Positions 1 to 9,800 of a DNA stretch of 13,978 nucleotides are shown here, one piece after another. Source of the stretch: Candolleomyces eurysporus (Eukaryota > Basidiomycota > Agaricomycetes > Agaricales > Psathyrellaceae); contig JANBPK010001723.1 of the NCBI GenBank assembly GCA_027579435.1, forward strand, positions 1 to 13,978, read 5' to 3'. The position numbers were made by a program, and so were the translations under genes. Numbering within the stretch: the first letter of the stretch is position 1; each line of letters opens with the position of its first letter. A model generated the notes under the pieces. The model was not told the DNA's origin and did not search any database. It worked only from the letters and a program-made list of their open reading frames with translations.

Positions 1-2000
1 TCTTTCGTCTATTCTCCCCCATCCATTGTGGCGGGTGAAGTCAATAAGTTGAAAATTGTCGACATATTTGGTTTGGTTGCCAGAGTAGCGAATCAGTGCA
101 TCAATGATCATAGAAAGGCTCCCTAGTTGAAAAAGGATGTTAGAGACTTGATCAGGATAGATCTCGGTGACTCACAGTCCTCCAAGAAATCTTCCTGTTG
201 AAGTAACTTCTGAAGACAAGATTCTACCACATACTGCCGAACCCGCGTTTGCGAAACAAATAAGTCCTGAGCACGAAACCTGCTGTCCAAAAACTCGGAG
301 AATGACCGGTGGTAGAAATGTAACTGCTCCCACACCCTGGTTATTGTGGGATCTTGACGCACGAAAACGAGTGAGTGCAGGTCGGAAAAAAGGACTTGAT
401 CACCTCCCTCTTCAAGGCTGAGGATTTCATCGAAATTGCGAGTGCTATGTGGGAGCCCGAACCGATAGTCGGAATTCATCTGATGTGCCCGAATAAGTAG
501 AAGAAAATCTCGTCCTCGATTGGTGTCAACTGCCTCATATAATCGCTTTGCGGTGGAAAGAATGTTCCTGTAAAGGATATCGAGGGGTTCCAATGGTCGA
601 GTGTGTTGACTACCTTCAGGAGTCCAGTCGATGATTGCCCTGAGTCTATCCACCGGGGAGCCGCGGCGCTCTGATACATATTTAACCACCGTTGCAGCGT
701 AGATGAACTGTCCTGAAGCCGTCGCCACGAGCTTCTCGATGTCTTCCTTTGTAGGCCATAGATGAGAGCGCGCTCGGCGATCGCGGCTTCGACTGCCGAT
801 CCCACGAAGTCTAATCCACAGATAGCGACGAATATCACCTGTAGCATCGTACATGTCACTGAGCTTCATGTGGTATGCGAGTTGATACAGATAGCCTTCC
901 GGGCCGTTGTCCAGCGCGGTACGGATGGCCCATTCCGGTCTGCTGGCGATGAAAATGCGGAATGGGAGATCGTTATCAAGGAGGCAATGTTTGATGGCGG
1001 ATAGCAGTTCTGATTGGTTTTCTTCCCCGGAGCATTCGTCAAGGCCGTCGATCAGGATGGCATGGGGGAAATTACTGCTGTCTAGGCCCCCGCTTGCACA
1101 GGCATGCTGGAAGGGGGTGACTATGAGAGCGTCCATCTGAGTTCCAATAGCTTTCTCGAAGATGAGTGGGTCATCTTCGATGGCCTCTCCAATGGCATGA
1201 CGGAGGACAGAATTGCGTAGTCCTAGCTGGTAAGCGATGGTCGGCACGATGTGAGTCAAGTTGTTTCGAGTGGGGTCTCCCGCGGAAAAGAAGAATGCCG
1301 ACCCAAGGGTATTGGACTTCAAACATTTTCCGGCGATTGTCTGCTGTAACGCTGATTTGCCCGCTCCTGCCGCACCGGTCATACATAGCAAACGTTGGGG
1401 GGNCTTCATGATCTTGGATCCAATCCATGAGCTCCTTGGTAACCTCGATGCGAGTGTCTTCATCGCATTTCGGTGCATCAAATCGAGCCCTCGAGTCGTG
1501 AAGAGCGTTAGAAGCTATATTTTCCAAGAGCATCTTCCAGCCTGTCACGGCGAGGTCAGTTGCGGTCGAAAAAGATTCTGCAAGCGTCTCCACACACCTT
1601 CTTTCCGACTATCCTGAGCATTATGAACATGCTGGGACGAATGGAAGTTGACACTGCCGATCTTGAATTTCTGTGCATTCGAGAACATTGACATTGATGG
1701 TTTGCGCTGGGCCGTGAGTGGTGGATGTCCGTTCGTCCTTTCAGTCGTTGATGGCTCTGCATCAGAATTGGGCAATGGCGGATCCTCCGATGCGTTGACC
1801 ATGGACGTAGCTGCCATGGTGGATCCCTCGGGTTTCCCCAACGGTGCTGGGTCATGTACGTTATTTGGGGGGCCATCCACGGTTAGTATATCATGAACAA
1901 TTGGCTCCTTATCTCTCTGATTCCCGTCGGATGACCGGAACAGGGATCCCAAACCAGTAAAGATAGACTTGAGGCGGCGTCTCTTGGACTTCGGGGGCAT
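1..2000 (-). CDS. NACHT-domain STAND NTPase (NLR-like), copy 1, 3' end cut by window edge
   Basis: Predicted signal-transducing P-loop ATPase of the fungal NLR type. Exons on the minus strand are 2000-1598, 1541-176 and 122-1 (continuing beyond the window). Introns are 1597-1542 (56 nt, GTGTGT donor, CTGAC branch, ACAG acceptor) and 175-123 (53 nt, GTGAGT donor, CTAAC branch, CTAG acceptor). About 630 residues are visible. Walker A is GAAGAGKS at bases 1376-1353 (about residues 190-197); Walker B is ILIDGLDE near bases 1060-1030; the sensor-like motif RIFIASRPE follows. After NACHT come the SGQFIYAATVVKYV segment and FYHRSFSEFLDS, both typical of this mushroom family. The N-terminus is basic (MPPKSKRRRLKSIF), then a linker. 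The start was chosen because copy 2 aligns from the same Met and similarity stops upstream. The N at 1403 shifts frame just before the P-loop; dropping it joins DWIQD..PQRLLCMTG as in copy 2. A tiny 20-nt intron would also join exons 1 and 2 but is implausibly short. Confidence 0.9.
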
Positions 2001-2100
2001 GGGAGTTAAGAAGCAACTTGAACGAGAGCTACGGCCTGGGAAGGTTGAAATGACAGGCCTGTGTTACTGATCATGAACAGACACATCAAAGACACGTTCC

Positions 2101-2160
2101 CGCGCTCGGCCCTTCATCAAGCCAATGTAGCAGGCGCTTATCTAGGCGCTGCTCTCTCAT
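2101..2160 (-). promoter_or_regulatory. Conserved upstream block of NACHT copy 1, with TATA-like core
   Basis: This block is nearly identical to 8320-8382 upstream of copy 2 and sits at the same distance from the start codon (about 100-160 nt). Read on the minus strand it holds TAGATAA (2144-2138) inside an imperfect palindrome of GCGC half sites. The rest of the upstream spacer is less conserved, so selection on a core promoter or 5' UTR element is plausible. Assignment as promoter is inference from position and conservation. Confidence 0.45.
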
Positions 2161-2278
2161 CTTGAAATGGTGGCTGCTGTTTCTTCCGGCGATGATTTCC
2201 AGGCGCAATGGGGGNAAGAAACGGCCACAAGCTCAGTATTCTGGCTTAAACTCATCTATGATAGCTATCTCTTGAAGC

Positions 2279-3377
2279 TTTCAGGTTCATTAGAACAAAC
2301 CGCAGACCAGGGCGGGTTATGACTCCAGAAGGAGAGAATTGGAAGGTCACAAGGTCAGTATCTCAGGTTGGACAAATGTCAATAGACATACAACACAAAA
2401 TGCTTATGAGCCAATCGTTTCGTCAGTCAGCAATGAGCAGTGTCCAGTAGAAAGTGAAGTGTCCCTGTCGCTATATGTGACCTACAGTCTGGATCTCACT
2501 GACAACCCACAAGCGAGGGTTGGAGACGAGAGATGAAGACCTGCACACAGTGTATACTAGATCAGTACGCCCTCTCGGATCCTTTTAATCTGATTCTCTC
2601 GCCTTTCTTCTAGCCTCGGACTCGACGACAGCACCTGTACGTGTTGAAAAACATCAAAATTAACCGAGCAGTTGGCAGCAAGAGCAAAATACCTGGTTAG
2701 GACCATCTACCATCTCAGCGAGTCGACAAGTGCCATCAGCGGCGCAGAGAGAGGGAAAAACAGAGATGAGTCGAGTCTAGGCAAGTCCTTCAATTTGGAT
2801 ATTCGTGAGTGTCTTTAACCTTTCCTTTCGTTGGACCTGAATTCTGAAAATACAGTTCAGAGATCGGTCATCATCAAACAACATTCCAGTAAGAAGGTCA
2901 ACCACTCGAAGACGCTGCAAAAATGCTAGTTGGGAGTGATATACTCAGGAAAGGTTGAAGGGTGGATGGAGGCATAGTAGAATCATGCTGAAGCGAGTTG
3001 ATTGAAGTAATCGTAGCTGAAGAGAATGATAAGTACAAAGCTGAAGGTCAAGGGGAATATGCAGCCTTGAATACGAGCTGAGACTGACTTTCATCTGTCT
3101 TTGCGAGCAGAATAAACTCACCAGGAGGTAGAGGGAAACATTAGGCAAAAGCGCAGAAGCGTCAACTGTACGAATCGGAAATATCAATGAAGAACTTGCG
3201 TCAGTGACTATAGCCGTTATGCTCGCTGGGGTGATAGACGGGGGNCCTTGACATTCAGGATAGACTGGGCTCAACAGATACGATGCAGCCATCACGAATT
3301 GAAACAAGATTTACAGCTTGAAAAGAGCGGCGCTGGTTAATTTTGAAGCCCGGGAAGGCGTGTGAGAATCGGCAACA
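2279..3377. repeat. Duplicated intergenic spacer, first copy
   Basis: No convincing gene lies here. The segment aligns in order with 9173-9800 and 10435-10821 in the next unit. Anchors include TAACCTTTCCTTTC (about 2816), GCAGAATAAACTCACCAGG (about 3109) and a near-perfect stretch at 3355-3375 matching 10765-10785. It separates the divergent starts of NACHT copy 1 and F-box relic A1, so it would contain both upstream regions. Short open frames such as 2339-2536 are not supported. The stretch 2161-2278 just before it also holds no gene; it contains a single N at 2215. Confidence 0.6.
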
Positions 3378-3909
3378 ATGGATCACGACGTCATGGCAAT
3401 CCTTTCTTCCAACCACAAAACCTCTCGCTATCGCTACGATTTCACGCTCAAGCGTGGTGGCTCGCTCTCTCTCAAGGAAAAACTCAAGAAGGAGCTGATC
3501 AATCGAGAAGGCAAATCTCCTCCGAGCCCGATTTGTAACCCCAGCTTGAAGATTCGAAGAATGCAAAGCCTGCATCAAAAGGCACCAGAAGGTGCTTCTC
3601 GTTGTCTGCGGGATCCCTGCTGAAGTGTTTGGCGCTATATTCACCTGCGTCCTACCCAGATGTCGCTGTTAAATTGAGAGGGATCTGCTCATCCCGTCGG
3701 GAGAAACACAAGAGGGTCGATATCAGGAGGGGCTTTGAGGAGTAAACGCATCTGTAGGGTCGTGTTAAGTGAGTAGCATGCTTACATCCGTTCCGAGTGA
3801 CTTTATAACAGTTGCACAGGCGGGCCTGGTGAAAGGCCCCAACGTCAAGCCGCACACTTTCCAGAAGCGAACGGCGAATACGCTCTTCAACCTGGACTTC
3901 ACTCTGTAG
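3378..3909 (+). pseudogene. F-box family relic A1, truncated 5' part
   Basis: The 5' part of a decayed F-box-like gene. An ATG in strong context (CAACAATGG, 3378) opens a charged frame that stops at 3621-3623. A second frame then carries IPAEVFGAIF (from 3613), which resembles the start of basidiomycete F-box-like domains, and stops at 3670. A probable intron follows (3769-3819, 51 nt, GTGAGT..CACAG), and the next exon reads KGPNVKPHTFQ before a stop at 3907-3909. Relic B has the same order with MPVEEVLGAIF, an intron at the matching place and KGIHVKPHTYQ, so the structure was inherited from a real gene. The 3' half is missing because relic A2 starts directly after it. At least one frameshift is present. 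F-box identity rests on motif resemblance only. Confidence 0.55.
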
Positions 3910-3963
3910 GAATACGAGGCTAATTCGTTCTGCGTCTTGCTCTCCTGCCCATCCTTCTCTGAG

Positions 3964-5515
3964 ATGGGCTACGGTCACCGCCTCAATAACGAAGACGTTC
4001 TGCAACATATCTGCCCACATCTGTCCCCAGAAACGTTACGCAGCGCCTCTACCGTCTATCCAGTCTTCTATGAGGGGTGGATCAAGGAGAAAGGGCCGAT
4101 AAGGAGTCAAAGCGTCTGTGGGGCCACGTTCAGTGAGTTACAATGTTCTTATGCATTTCTTTTGATCTAATGAACGTGCAATAGGGAGACTCAGTGGATT
4201 TCGGGCGTCATGAAATGCGTCCACATCAAGCCGTGGCACGTAATGCTGAAGACGGACCCATACCAGAGCCGAGTGGAGAACGTGCTCAAGAGCGTAGAGC
4301 GTCGCAGTGTTCTTCCACCCGGCATATATATGAGACCAGGCGAGGAGACGGTTCGAGGAACACATGGAGAAGGCTATCAACCGCGTCGGCACCCTGATAT
4401 CCGCTCTCACCAATGTCAGCGAGTACCACGTCGAGTCTCACAACTACCACGCCAGTTTGTCCCTGTCATTCCTGCAAACGGGGCTGGCACGGCACGCTCA
4501 CGCACCTTTCAATTCACGTTTCGCTCCTTCGTCACCGTCAAGCGTCCACACCTCACCGACATCTACATCCGCCTCAGCTCCGGTGACCTAACCGACGGGA
4601 AATCGACATCTACCTGGACGGGTCCTTAACTTCAAGGACACCTTGACCTCGATCTCGACCCAGACGACACCAAGCTCCGACAGCTTGGAGCTCTTCCGTT
4701 CTAGGCGCCTTCCATCACCTTCGCGCTATGCCCCTCACCATCCCCTTCGACGGAGCCCAACTCTGCCTTGATTCATAAGCATTCTGCCGCTTTGTGCAGA
4801 AACACGCCGCAACACTCGAGTCATCATCCCTCAAGACCACACGCTGTGCCGTACATTGGCTCCAAATAATCCTTTCCTTCATTCGGGCTCTGACGACACC
4901 TGGTGGTGGTGGTAGTGGTGGTAGGCTTCCGGAGCTCTAGCATATGGCAGTGGTGTTGAGGCTTCTCAAATCCCTTCTCTCCCTTGTCTCAGATTTTCTT
5001 GCTGCTTACTTGACCAGCCTCAAGTCTATCACGTCAATGGACAGGGTGCTGGATTGGCAGGATGTTTGTGCTGTCTTGCTGGCCTTCTCAACTACTGGTG
5101 CGACTGGGCTGGTGCAATACATGTCGATGCCCCCGAGGAGCTTGGAGATGCGGATCATTGACTCCTTGAGCCCCAATTTTCTCAGTTCAATGGCAAGGAG
5201 GTCGCCCTACCTTCAGACTTTGAAGTTGGACCTTGTGGATAGGACGCACATGTCAGGGTATGCCCGGAGTTCAGTATGTCTTCCTTTCTTGGTATGTGCG
5301 TGGACCTTTGGACTGACACTGCATGATGATGGTTGTTTTGCGTCTAGCGTCAATTTGTCCAAGATCTCAATGCGCTTGGGTTCGAGGTGGCAGACGGGAA
5401 TCTTGGGCGCCTAGTCATGTCACCAGGTGCTGATAGATCTTGGATAGGCGCGTTTGAGGAGATACTCGTGCCCCGTGTCCCCGGTCTTGATTTCATTGAA
5501 GAATTGACGCCTTGA
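3964..5515 (+). pseudogene. F-box protein relic A2 (nearly full-length, disrupted)
   Basis: F-box proteins recruit substrates to SCF ubiquitin ligases through Skp1. The ATG at 3964 starts a frame with VLQHICPHLSPETLRSAS and a following VYPVFYEGWI, the F-box pattern of spaced hydrophobics. After a one-base shift it reads RLWGHV, as expected at the end of an F-box. An intron (4133-4184, 52 nt, GTGAGT..ATAG) leads to QWISGVMKCVHIKPWHVM. Leucine-rich family sequence follows: RVGTLISALTNVSEYHVE (about 4387), FVTVKRPHLTDIYIRLSSG (about 4528), then LTIPFDGAQLCL, FVQKHAATLE, SLEM and LKLDLVDRTHMSGYARSSV. A second intron (5292-5347, 56 nt, CTGAC branch) precedes a clean last exon ending LDFIEELTP at stop 5513-5515. 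In-frame stops break DS/AFCRFV and PEL/HMAVV, and a deletion shifts frame near 4610. It is convergent with NACHT copy 2, 451 bp away. Confidence 0.65.
4901..4923 (+). repeat. Short GGT-repeat microsatellite
   Basis: A run of GGT units with one AGT interruption. In the relic A2 reading frame it encodes a glycine stretch (GGGGSGG). Relics B and C show only shorter versions at the matching place (GTGGTGGTGGGC in B), so slippage has probably altered its length. Confidence 0.6.
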
Positions 5516-5966
5516 TCATGCGGCATGCGTTGCAGCCATGCTCATCTTCCGTCGAGGACGGGCTAGTCACGCTTGGAGACGACCCATCAAGAGTCAAAAT
5601 ATCCATGATGTTTATGAGCCCTTCCATGCACTGCTCGGATCTGCATGGACCTAAAGCCACTCGCTCTTTCACTTCTTTATCTTCCCGCACCGCAACTCGT
5701 CACCTGCTTTCGATTCGAGCAGTTGTATTTTTATTCGTCAACTTTTTGCTCTCGAACGCATGCACATCTAGGGTAATCGATAATTATTGTACTATTGGCA
5801 TAACATAGCTTTTTGTTGTAGTTTAGTCTACCAAAATATCGTGTACTTGTATCCTTGGGTCCTTAATCTATAATACGATAATGATATGACAACAGAATTT
5901 GGGATAGAGCGACAGAAGAGAGCAGATAGATACTCGGCGAGGTTCGGAGTAGCATCGTGAGGTGGA
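5516..5966. repeat. Shared 3' spacer between F-box relic A2 and NACHT copy 2
   Basis: No gene is seen. The region is the downstream side of two convergent genes and aligns with 13022-13424 between relic C and NACHT copy 3. Matching pieces include GTCACGCTTGGAGACGA (about 5567 and 13126), the GAGCAGTTG..TTTTTATT part and the CCTTAATCT end. It becomes AT-rich towards its right half, as expected for 3' UTRs, but no single polyadenylation site can be assigned. Confidence 0.6.
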
Positions 5967-8224
5967 CTAAGAAGATAGGGAAGAACTAGAGTCCTCCCCC
6001 TCTCTCATGGGGGCATTATTTTCATATCTTTCCTTCCACTTATCAGAATACGATTTCACAATATCTGCCAACTCGTGCTCGTGGAGATCATCCTAGAGGT
6101 AGCAGAAATTAGTTTGATATTCTGGTAAAAAGACATGTTCATACATTGAGGCGTTGGATAGCTTTCAATGTAAAGAGAGCCAACCCGGACCACTCATTGA
6201 ACCGATCTATCTCAACGTGGGATGAGAGTCTTTCATCGATTCTTCCCCATCCGTTATTGCGGGTAAAATCAATGAGTCGAGGATCTTCAACATATTCGGT
6301 TTGGTTGCCAGAGTAGCGAAACAGTGCCCCGGCAATGTTATTGAAGCTCCCTGATTGAAAAAGAGATGTTAGAGACTTGGTCAAGGTAGATCATGCTGAC
6401 TCACAGTCCTTCAAGAAATCTTCCTGTTGAAGTAACTTCTGAAGACAAGACTCTACCACATACTGGCGAGCCCGCCTTTCCGAAACAAATAAGTGCTGAG
6501 CACGAAACTCGCTGTCCAAAAACTCGGAGAACGACAGGTGGTAGAACTTCATCTCCTCCCACACCTCGGTCCGGCTCGAGTCTTGACGAACGAAGACGAG
6601 TGAGTGCAGGTCGGAAAAAAGGACTTGATGACCTCCTTCTTCAAGGCTTATGANTTTCATCGAAATTGCGAGTGCTATTTTGGAAATTCCCGATGCGATG
6701 ATCGGAATTGATCTGGTGTGCCCGGACAAGTAAGAGAAAATCTCGTCCTCGGTTGGTGTCGACTGCCTCGTACAACTCCTTTGCAGTGGAAAGAATGTTC
6801 CTGTAAAGGATATCGAGGAGCTCCAATGGGCGAGTTTGTTGATTACCTTCAGGAGTCCAGTCGATGATTGCCCTGAGTCTATCCACCGGGGAGCCGCGGC
6901 GCTCTGATACGTATTTGACCACCGTCGCGGCATAGACAAACTGTCCCGAAGCTGCCACCACAAGCTTCTCGATGTCTTCCTTCGTGGGCCATAGAGGAGA
7001 CTGCGCTCGGGAGTCGCGGCTTCGATTGCCGATCCCCCGAAGTCTAGTCCACAGATAACGGCTAATATCGCCCGTGGCATCGTACATGTCGCTGAGCTTG
7101 ATGTGATATGCGAGTTGATAGAGGTAGCCTTCCGGTTCGTTGTCCAGCGCGGTGCGGATGGCCCATTCCGGTCTGCTGGCGATGAATATACGGAATGGGA
7201 GATCATTATCGAGGAGACAATGTTTAATGGCGGATAGTAGTTCTTCTTGGTTGTCTTCCCCGGAGCACTCGTCGAGGCCATCGATCAGGATGGCATGGGG
7301 AAAGGTACGACGGTCCAGGGCCCCGCTTCTACAGAGGCGCTGGAAGGGGGCGACTATGAGGGTTTCCATCTGGATTCCAAGGGTTTTCTTGAAGATGGGT
7401 GGGTCGTCTTTGACGGCCTTCCCAATGGCATCACGGAGGGCAGTATTGCGTAGTCCTAGCTGGTAAGCGATGGTCGGCACGATGCAGGATAAGTTATTTC
7501 GAGTGGGGTCTGTGGCGGAGAAGAAGAATGCCGAGCCAAGTGTGTTGGACTTGGAGCATTTTCCAGCGATTGTCTGCTGGAGCGCTGATTTCCCTGCTCC
7601 TGCCGCACCGGTCATACACAGCAAACGTTNGGGGGGCTTCACGATCTTGGATCCAATCAATGAGTTCTTTGGTAACCTCAACGCGAGTGTTTTCATCGCA
7701 TTTCGGTGCGTCGAATCGAGCGCTCGAATCGTGAAGAGCGTTGGAGGCTATATTTTCCAAGAGCATCGTCCAGCCTGTCAGGTCGAAGTCATCAGCAGTC
7801 GAAGATTCTGCAAACATCTCCCTATACCTTCTTCCCTGCCATCCTGAGTATTATGGAAATGCTGCGACGAATTGAAACTGACGTGGTCCATCTTGAAATT
7901 CTGTGCGTGTGAGAGCATAGACATGGATTGTGTGTGTTCCGTAGGGGTTGGGTGTCTGTGAGCCCTTTCAGCCGTGGATAGGTCCACGTCAGAATGGCGC
8001 GGTAGTGGATCCTTCGATGCGTTGACATTGGTCGCAGCCCCCGTGGGGGATCCTTCAGGTGTCCTCAACGGTGCCGAGGCATCCATGTTGCTTGGGGAGC
8101 CCTTCATTGGTATATCGTGGCCAATTCGCTCTCCATCCCCGGGACGCCCTTTGGAGGAGCGGAACGCGGACCTCAGGCCAGAAAAAATGGACTTGAGACC
8201 GTGTCTCTTGGAGTTTGGGGGCAT
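5967..8224 (-). CDS. NACHT-domain STAND NTPase (NLR-like), copy 2, complete
   Basis: Predicted NLR-like ATPase, about 698 residues. Exons are 8224-7828, 7774-6405, 6350-6145 and 6092-5967 (TAG). Introns are 7827-7775 (53 nt), 6404-6351 (54 nt, GTGAGT, CTAAC branch) and 6144-6093 (52 nt). Order: basic N-terminus (1-30), variable linker, motif MSMLSHAQNFKMDHVSFNSS (about 100-120), NACHT with Walker A GAAGAGKS 188-195 (bases 7609-7586), Walker B ILIDGLDE 294-301, RIFIASRPE 327-335, WPTKEDIEKLV and SGQFVYAATVVKYV (about 394-421), FYHLSFSEFLDS 542-553, and a short C-terminal part ending in acidic and serine residues. No C-terminal repeats occur, unlike many NLRs. Surplus N bases at 7630 and 6654 break the raw frame; without them exon 2 is open from end to end and matches copy 1. 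An in-frame ATG at 8296 lies upstream, but similarity to copy 1 begins at 8224. Role in non-self recognition is family inference. Confidence 0.92.
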
Positions 8225-8319
8225 GAGAGTGATGATGCAACTTGTAGGACGGCCACAGCCAGGTTGGAGGAGGACAAAACTCTCAGAGCAGACCAACCGA
8301 AGACACGAGGCACAAGTTC

Positions 8320-8382
8320 CCGCGCTCGGCCCTTGATCACGTTGCCGATTGGCAAGCGCTTATTTAGGCGCTGCTCTCTCAT
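8320..8382 (-). promoter_or_regulatory. Conserved upstream block of NACHT copy 2, with TATA-like core
   Basis: Counterpart of 2101-2160. On the minus strand it has TAAATAA (8366-8360), 136-142 nt before the ATG, flanked by GCGC half sites (AGCGCTTATTTAGGCGCT on the plus strand). A CCAAT pentamer occurs on the minus strand at 8352-8348, but copy 1 has its CCAAT in the opposite orientation, so its role is doubtful. Conservation of both sequence and spacing supports a regulatory or transcript-leader function. Confidence 0.5.
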
Positions 8383-8420
8383 TCTGAAACGGTCGTTGTC
8401 GTTTCTCCCGGTAGCGATTC

Positions 8421-9172
8421 TTTGGATCTCATTCCCTTTGTAATGCTCGTGCTGGTGGCAGAGTATATGTCCTTGAAATCTACCACTGGGAGTTGCTTTT
8501 TCATGGCATCCTCCGTGAGCTCGAAGGGAGAAGGCTAGGACTGTACCAATGCATGCACATAGGAAACGACTGAGGGAGCGTTGCACGGGCTGTCACTTGC
8601 GAAATTGGCAAAAGGGCCTTTTTCATGCGCTACATGACAAAAATTAGGCAACATGCTGGCAAAAGATTCCACGGGTCTCCCTCTATTGTTCTCCATCGAG
8701 ACGGCCCCTGCGGCTCCACAAGGTCTTTAGAGGGACCTTTGCGATTACAGCAAGCATGGAATCCATCAATACCTTCCAATCAGCCGTCCGAGAAACGTTC
8801 AATTTTATTCAGACTTCCTGAGTTCCAATTTAAGCAACAGGCCGGGCGTTACGCTTACTGTTGTCTATCTTCACCTTCTTACAGTACCGTGACTCTGATC
8901 AGGATTTGTCGAATTCAAGTCTTGCCTTTTGCTCCAAGCTCGCTCCGGCACCTGAAAAACCATCAGGAATGCCCACCATGTCTTCCGCATCACTGAATTA
9001 TCGACTCATGAGCATCAACATTGCGGCAACTTTTGAGGAATGGAAATCCGGCATTAGCTCGAGAAACAGGGGAAAGAATCAATTATATACCCATTATTTC
9101 GACCTGAGCTCCTTTTTTTAACTCCTAAAATCTTTTTGAATAGAGCTTTTGAAAAGATTTTTCCTTCCACGT
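8421..9172. other. Unit-specific block of about 750 bp with no recognised gene
   Basis: Alignment with the first unit breaks near 8421 and resumes at TCAGGTTCATT (9173; matches about 2280), where the first unit has only about 70 bp. The block is therefore an insertion here or a deletion there. Plus-strand frames exist (8625-8996 and 8861-9121). The second follows a pyrimidine-rich stretch ending TTACAG and reads YRDSDQDLSNSSLAF and FEEWKSGISSRNRG, so it could be an exon of a lost gene. No domain is recognised, and no terminal inverted repeats or target duplication were found. Confidence 0.4.
9127..9161. repeat. 10-bp perfect inverted repeat
   Basis: AAAATCTTTT at 9127-9136 is the exact reverse complement of AAAAGATTTT at 9152-9161, with a 15-nt loop. 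It lies close to the right edge of the unit-specific block. It could form a small hairpin or be a relic of an element end; being AT-rich and short, chance is also possible. Confidence 0.35.
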
Positions 9173-9800
9173 ATCAGGTTCATTTTGGGTGAACCATCAA
9201 CCACTCGCAAAGGCTGGCGATGACCCAATAAGGATGGAACCCGTAGTTAACAAGGTTAGCATCTCTTTTCGTCGTCCGTGAAGGAGCTGTGTTCAACGGT
9301 AAATGAAGCGTCTCCGTTACCGAACACGTCCTACGCCCTGGATCTTGCCGACAACTCACAAGGGAGGCTGAGGTGGGAGGTCAAGGCCCGCAACCGGCCT
9401 ATAGTAAGTCAGCACGCCGTCTCAGATTCCTTTGGTACAATTCTTACCTTCCTTCCACCCTCTGAGTCGATGACAGAACCTGTACATATTCATCATATCA
9501 ATTTTAACACGGCAGTTGTCAGAAAGAGCGACATAAATAGCCAAGACCGTCGACCATCCCAACCAAGGTCGACAACTTGCATCAACGGCACAGAGAGTGG
9601 GGGGAAAAGTAGTGATAAGGGTCGAGTCTAGACGGTCAGTAGTTCAAAAATCATTCTGGATATCCAGAGATGTGTGCTAACCTTTCCTTTCATCGTCGGA
9701 TGCGAATTCTGGACATGCGAGATCAGTCAGCACCAAGCAGCATTCCAATAAGAAATTGCCTCAGTTGATTCAAACACCGCATGAATGCTAGCGGGGAGCG
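9173..9800. repeat. Duplicated intergenic spacer, second copy, left part
   Basis: Aligns with about 2279-2930 of the first unit. Matching pieces include GACAACTCACAAG (first unit GACAACCCACAAG), CACCTGTACG versus AACCTGTACA, and TAACCTTTCCTTTC (about 9679). The frame 9278-9631 resembles 2339-2536 only over a short stretch (TYSLDLTDN versus SYALDLADN), explained by the shared DNA. No gene is called. Confidence 0.55.

Noticed and set aside
476..859. Minus-strand open frame overlapping NACHT copy 1 in another frame
   Set aside because: It lies entirely within exon 2 of the NACHT gene; the NACHT frame has family motifs and the overlap is a shadow.
1578..1597. A 20-nt intron joining NACHT exons 1 and 2 (also possible in copy 2)
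   Set aside because: It would fix the frame but is far below usual fungal intron length. The 56-nt and 53-nt alternatives use the same donor, contain branch-like sites and end at a conserved ACAG acceptor.
2339..2536. Plus-strand frame sharing a short stretch (TYSLDLTDN) with 9278-9631
   Set aside because: The frames differ outside about 15 codons, and changes between copies are not concentrated at third positions, as they would be for a conserved protein.
3255..3644. Minus-strand frame of 129 codons opposite relic A1, with a partial match at 10820-11023
   Set aside because: The similarity between the two is explained by the duplicated plus-strand DNA; there are no introns, domains or matching start and stop positions.
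8225..8296. Upstream in-frame ATG of NACHT copy 2, adding 24 residues
   Set aside because: Copy 1 has no matching extension, and protein similarity begins at MPP(K/N)SKR.
9161..9178. 18-nt near match to the last NACHT exon (TTTCCTTCCACGTATCAG against TTTCCTTCCACTTATCAG at about 6028)
   Set aside because: It is too short, and the flanks do not extend the match, so it is probably chance.
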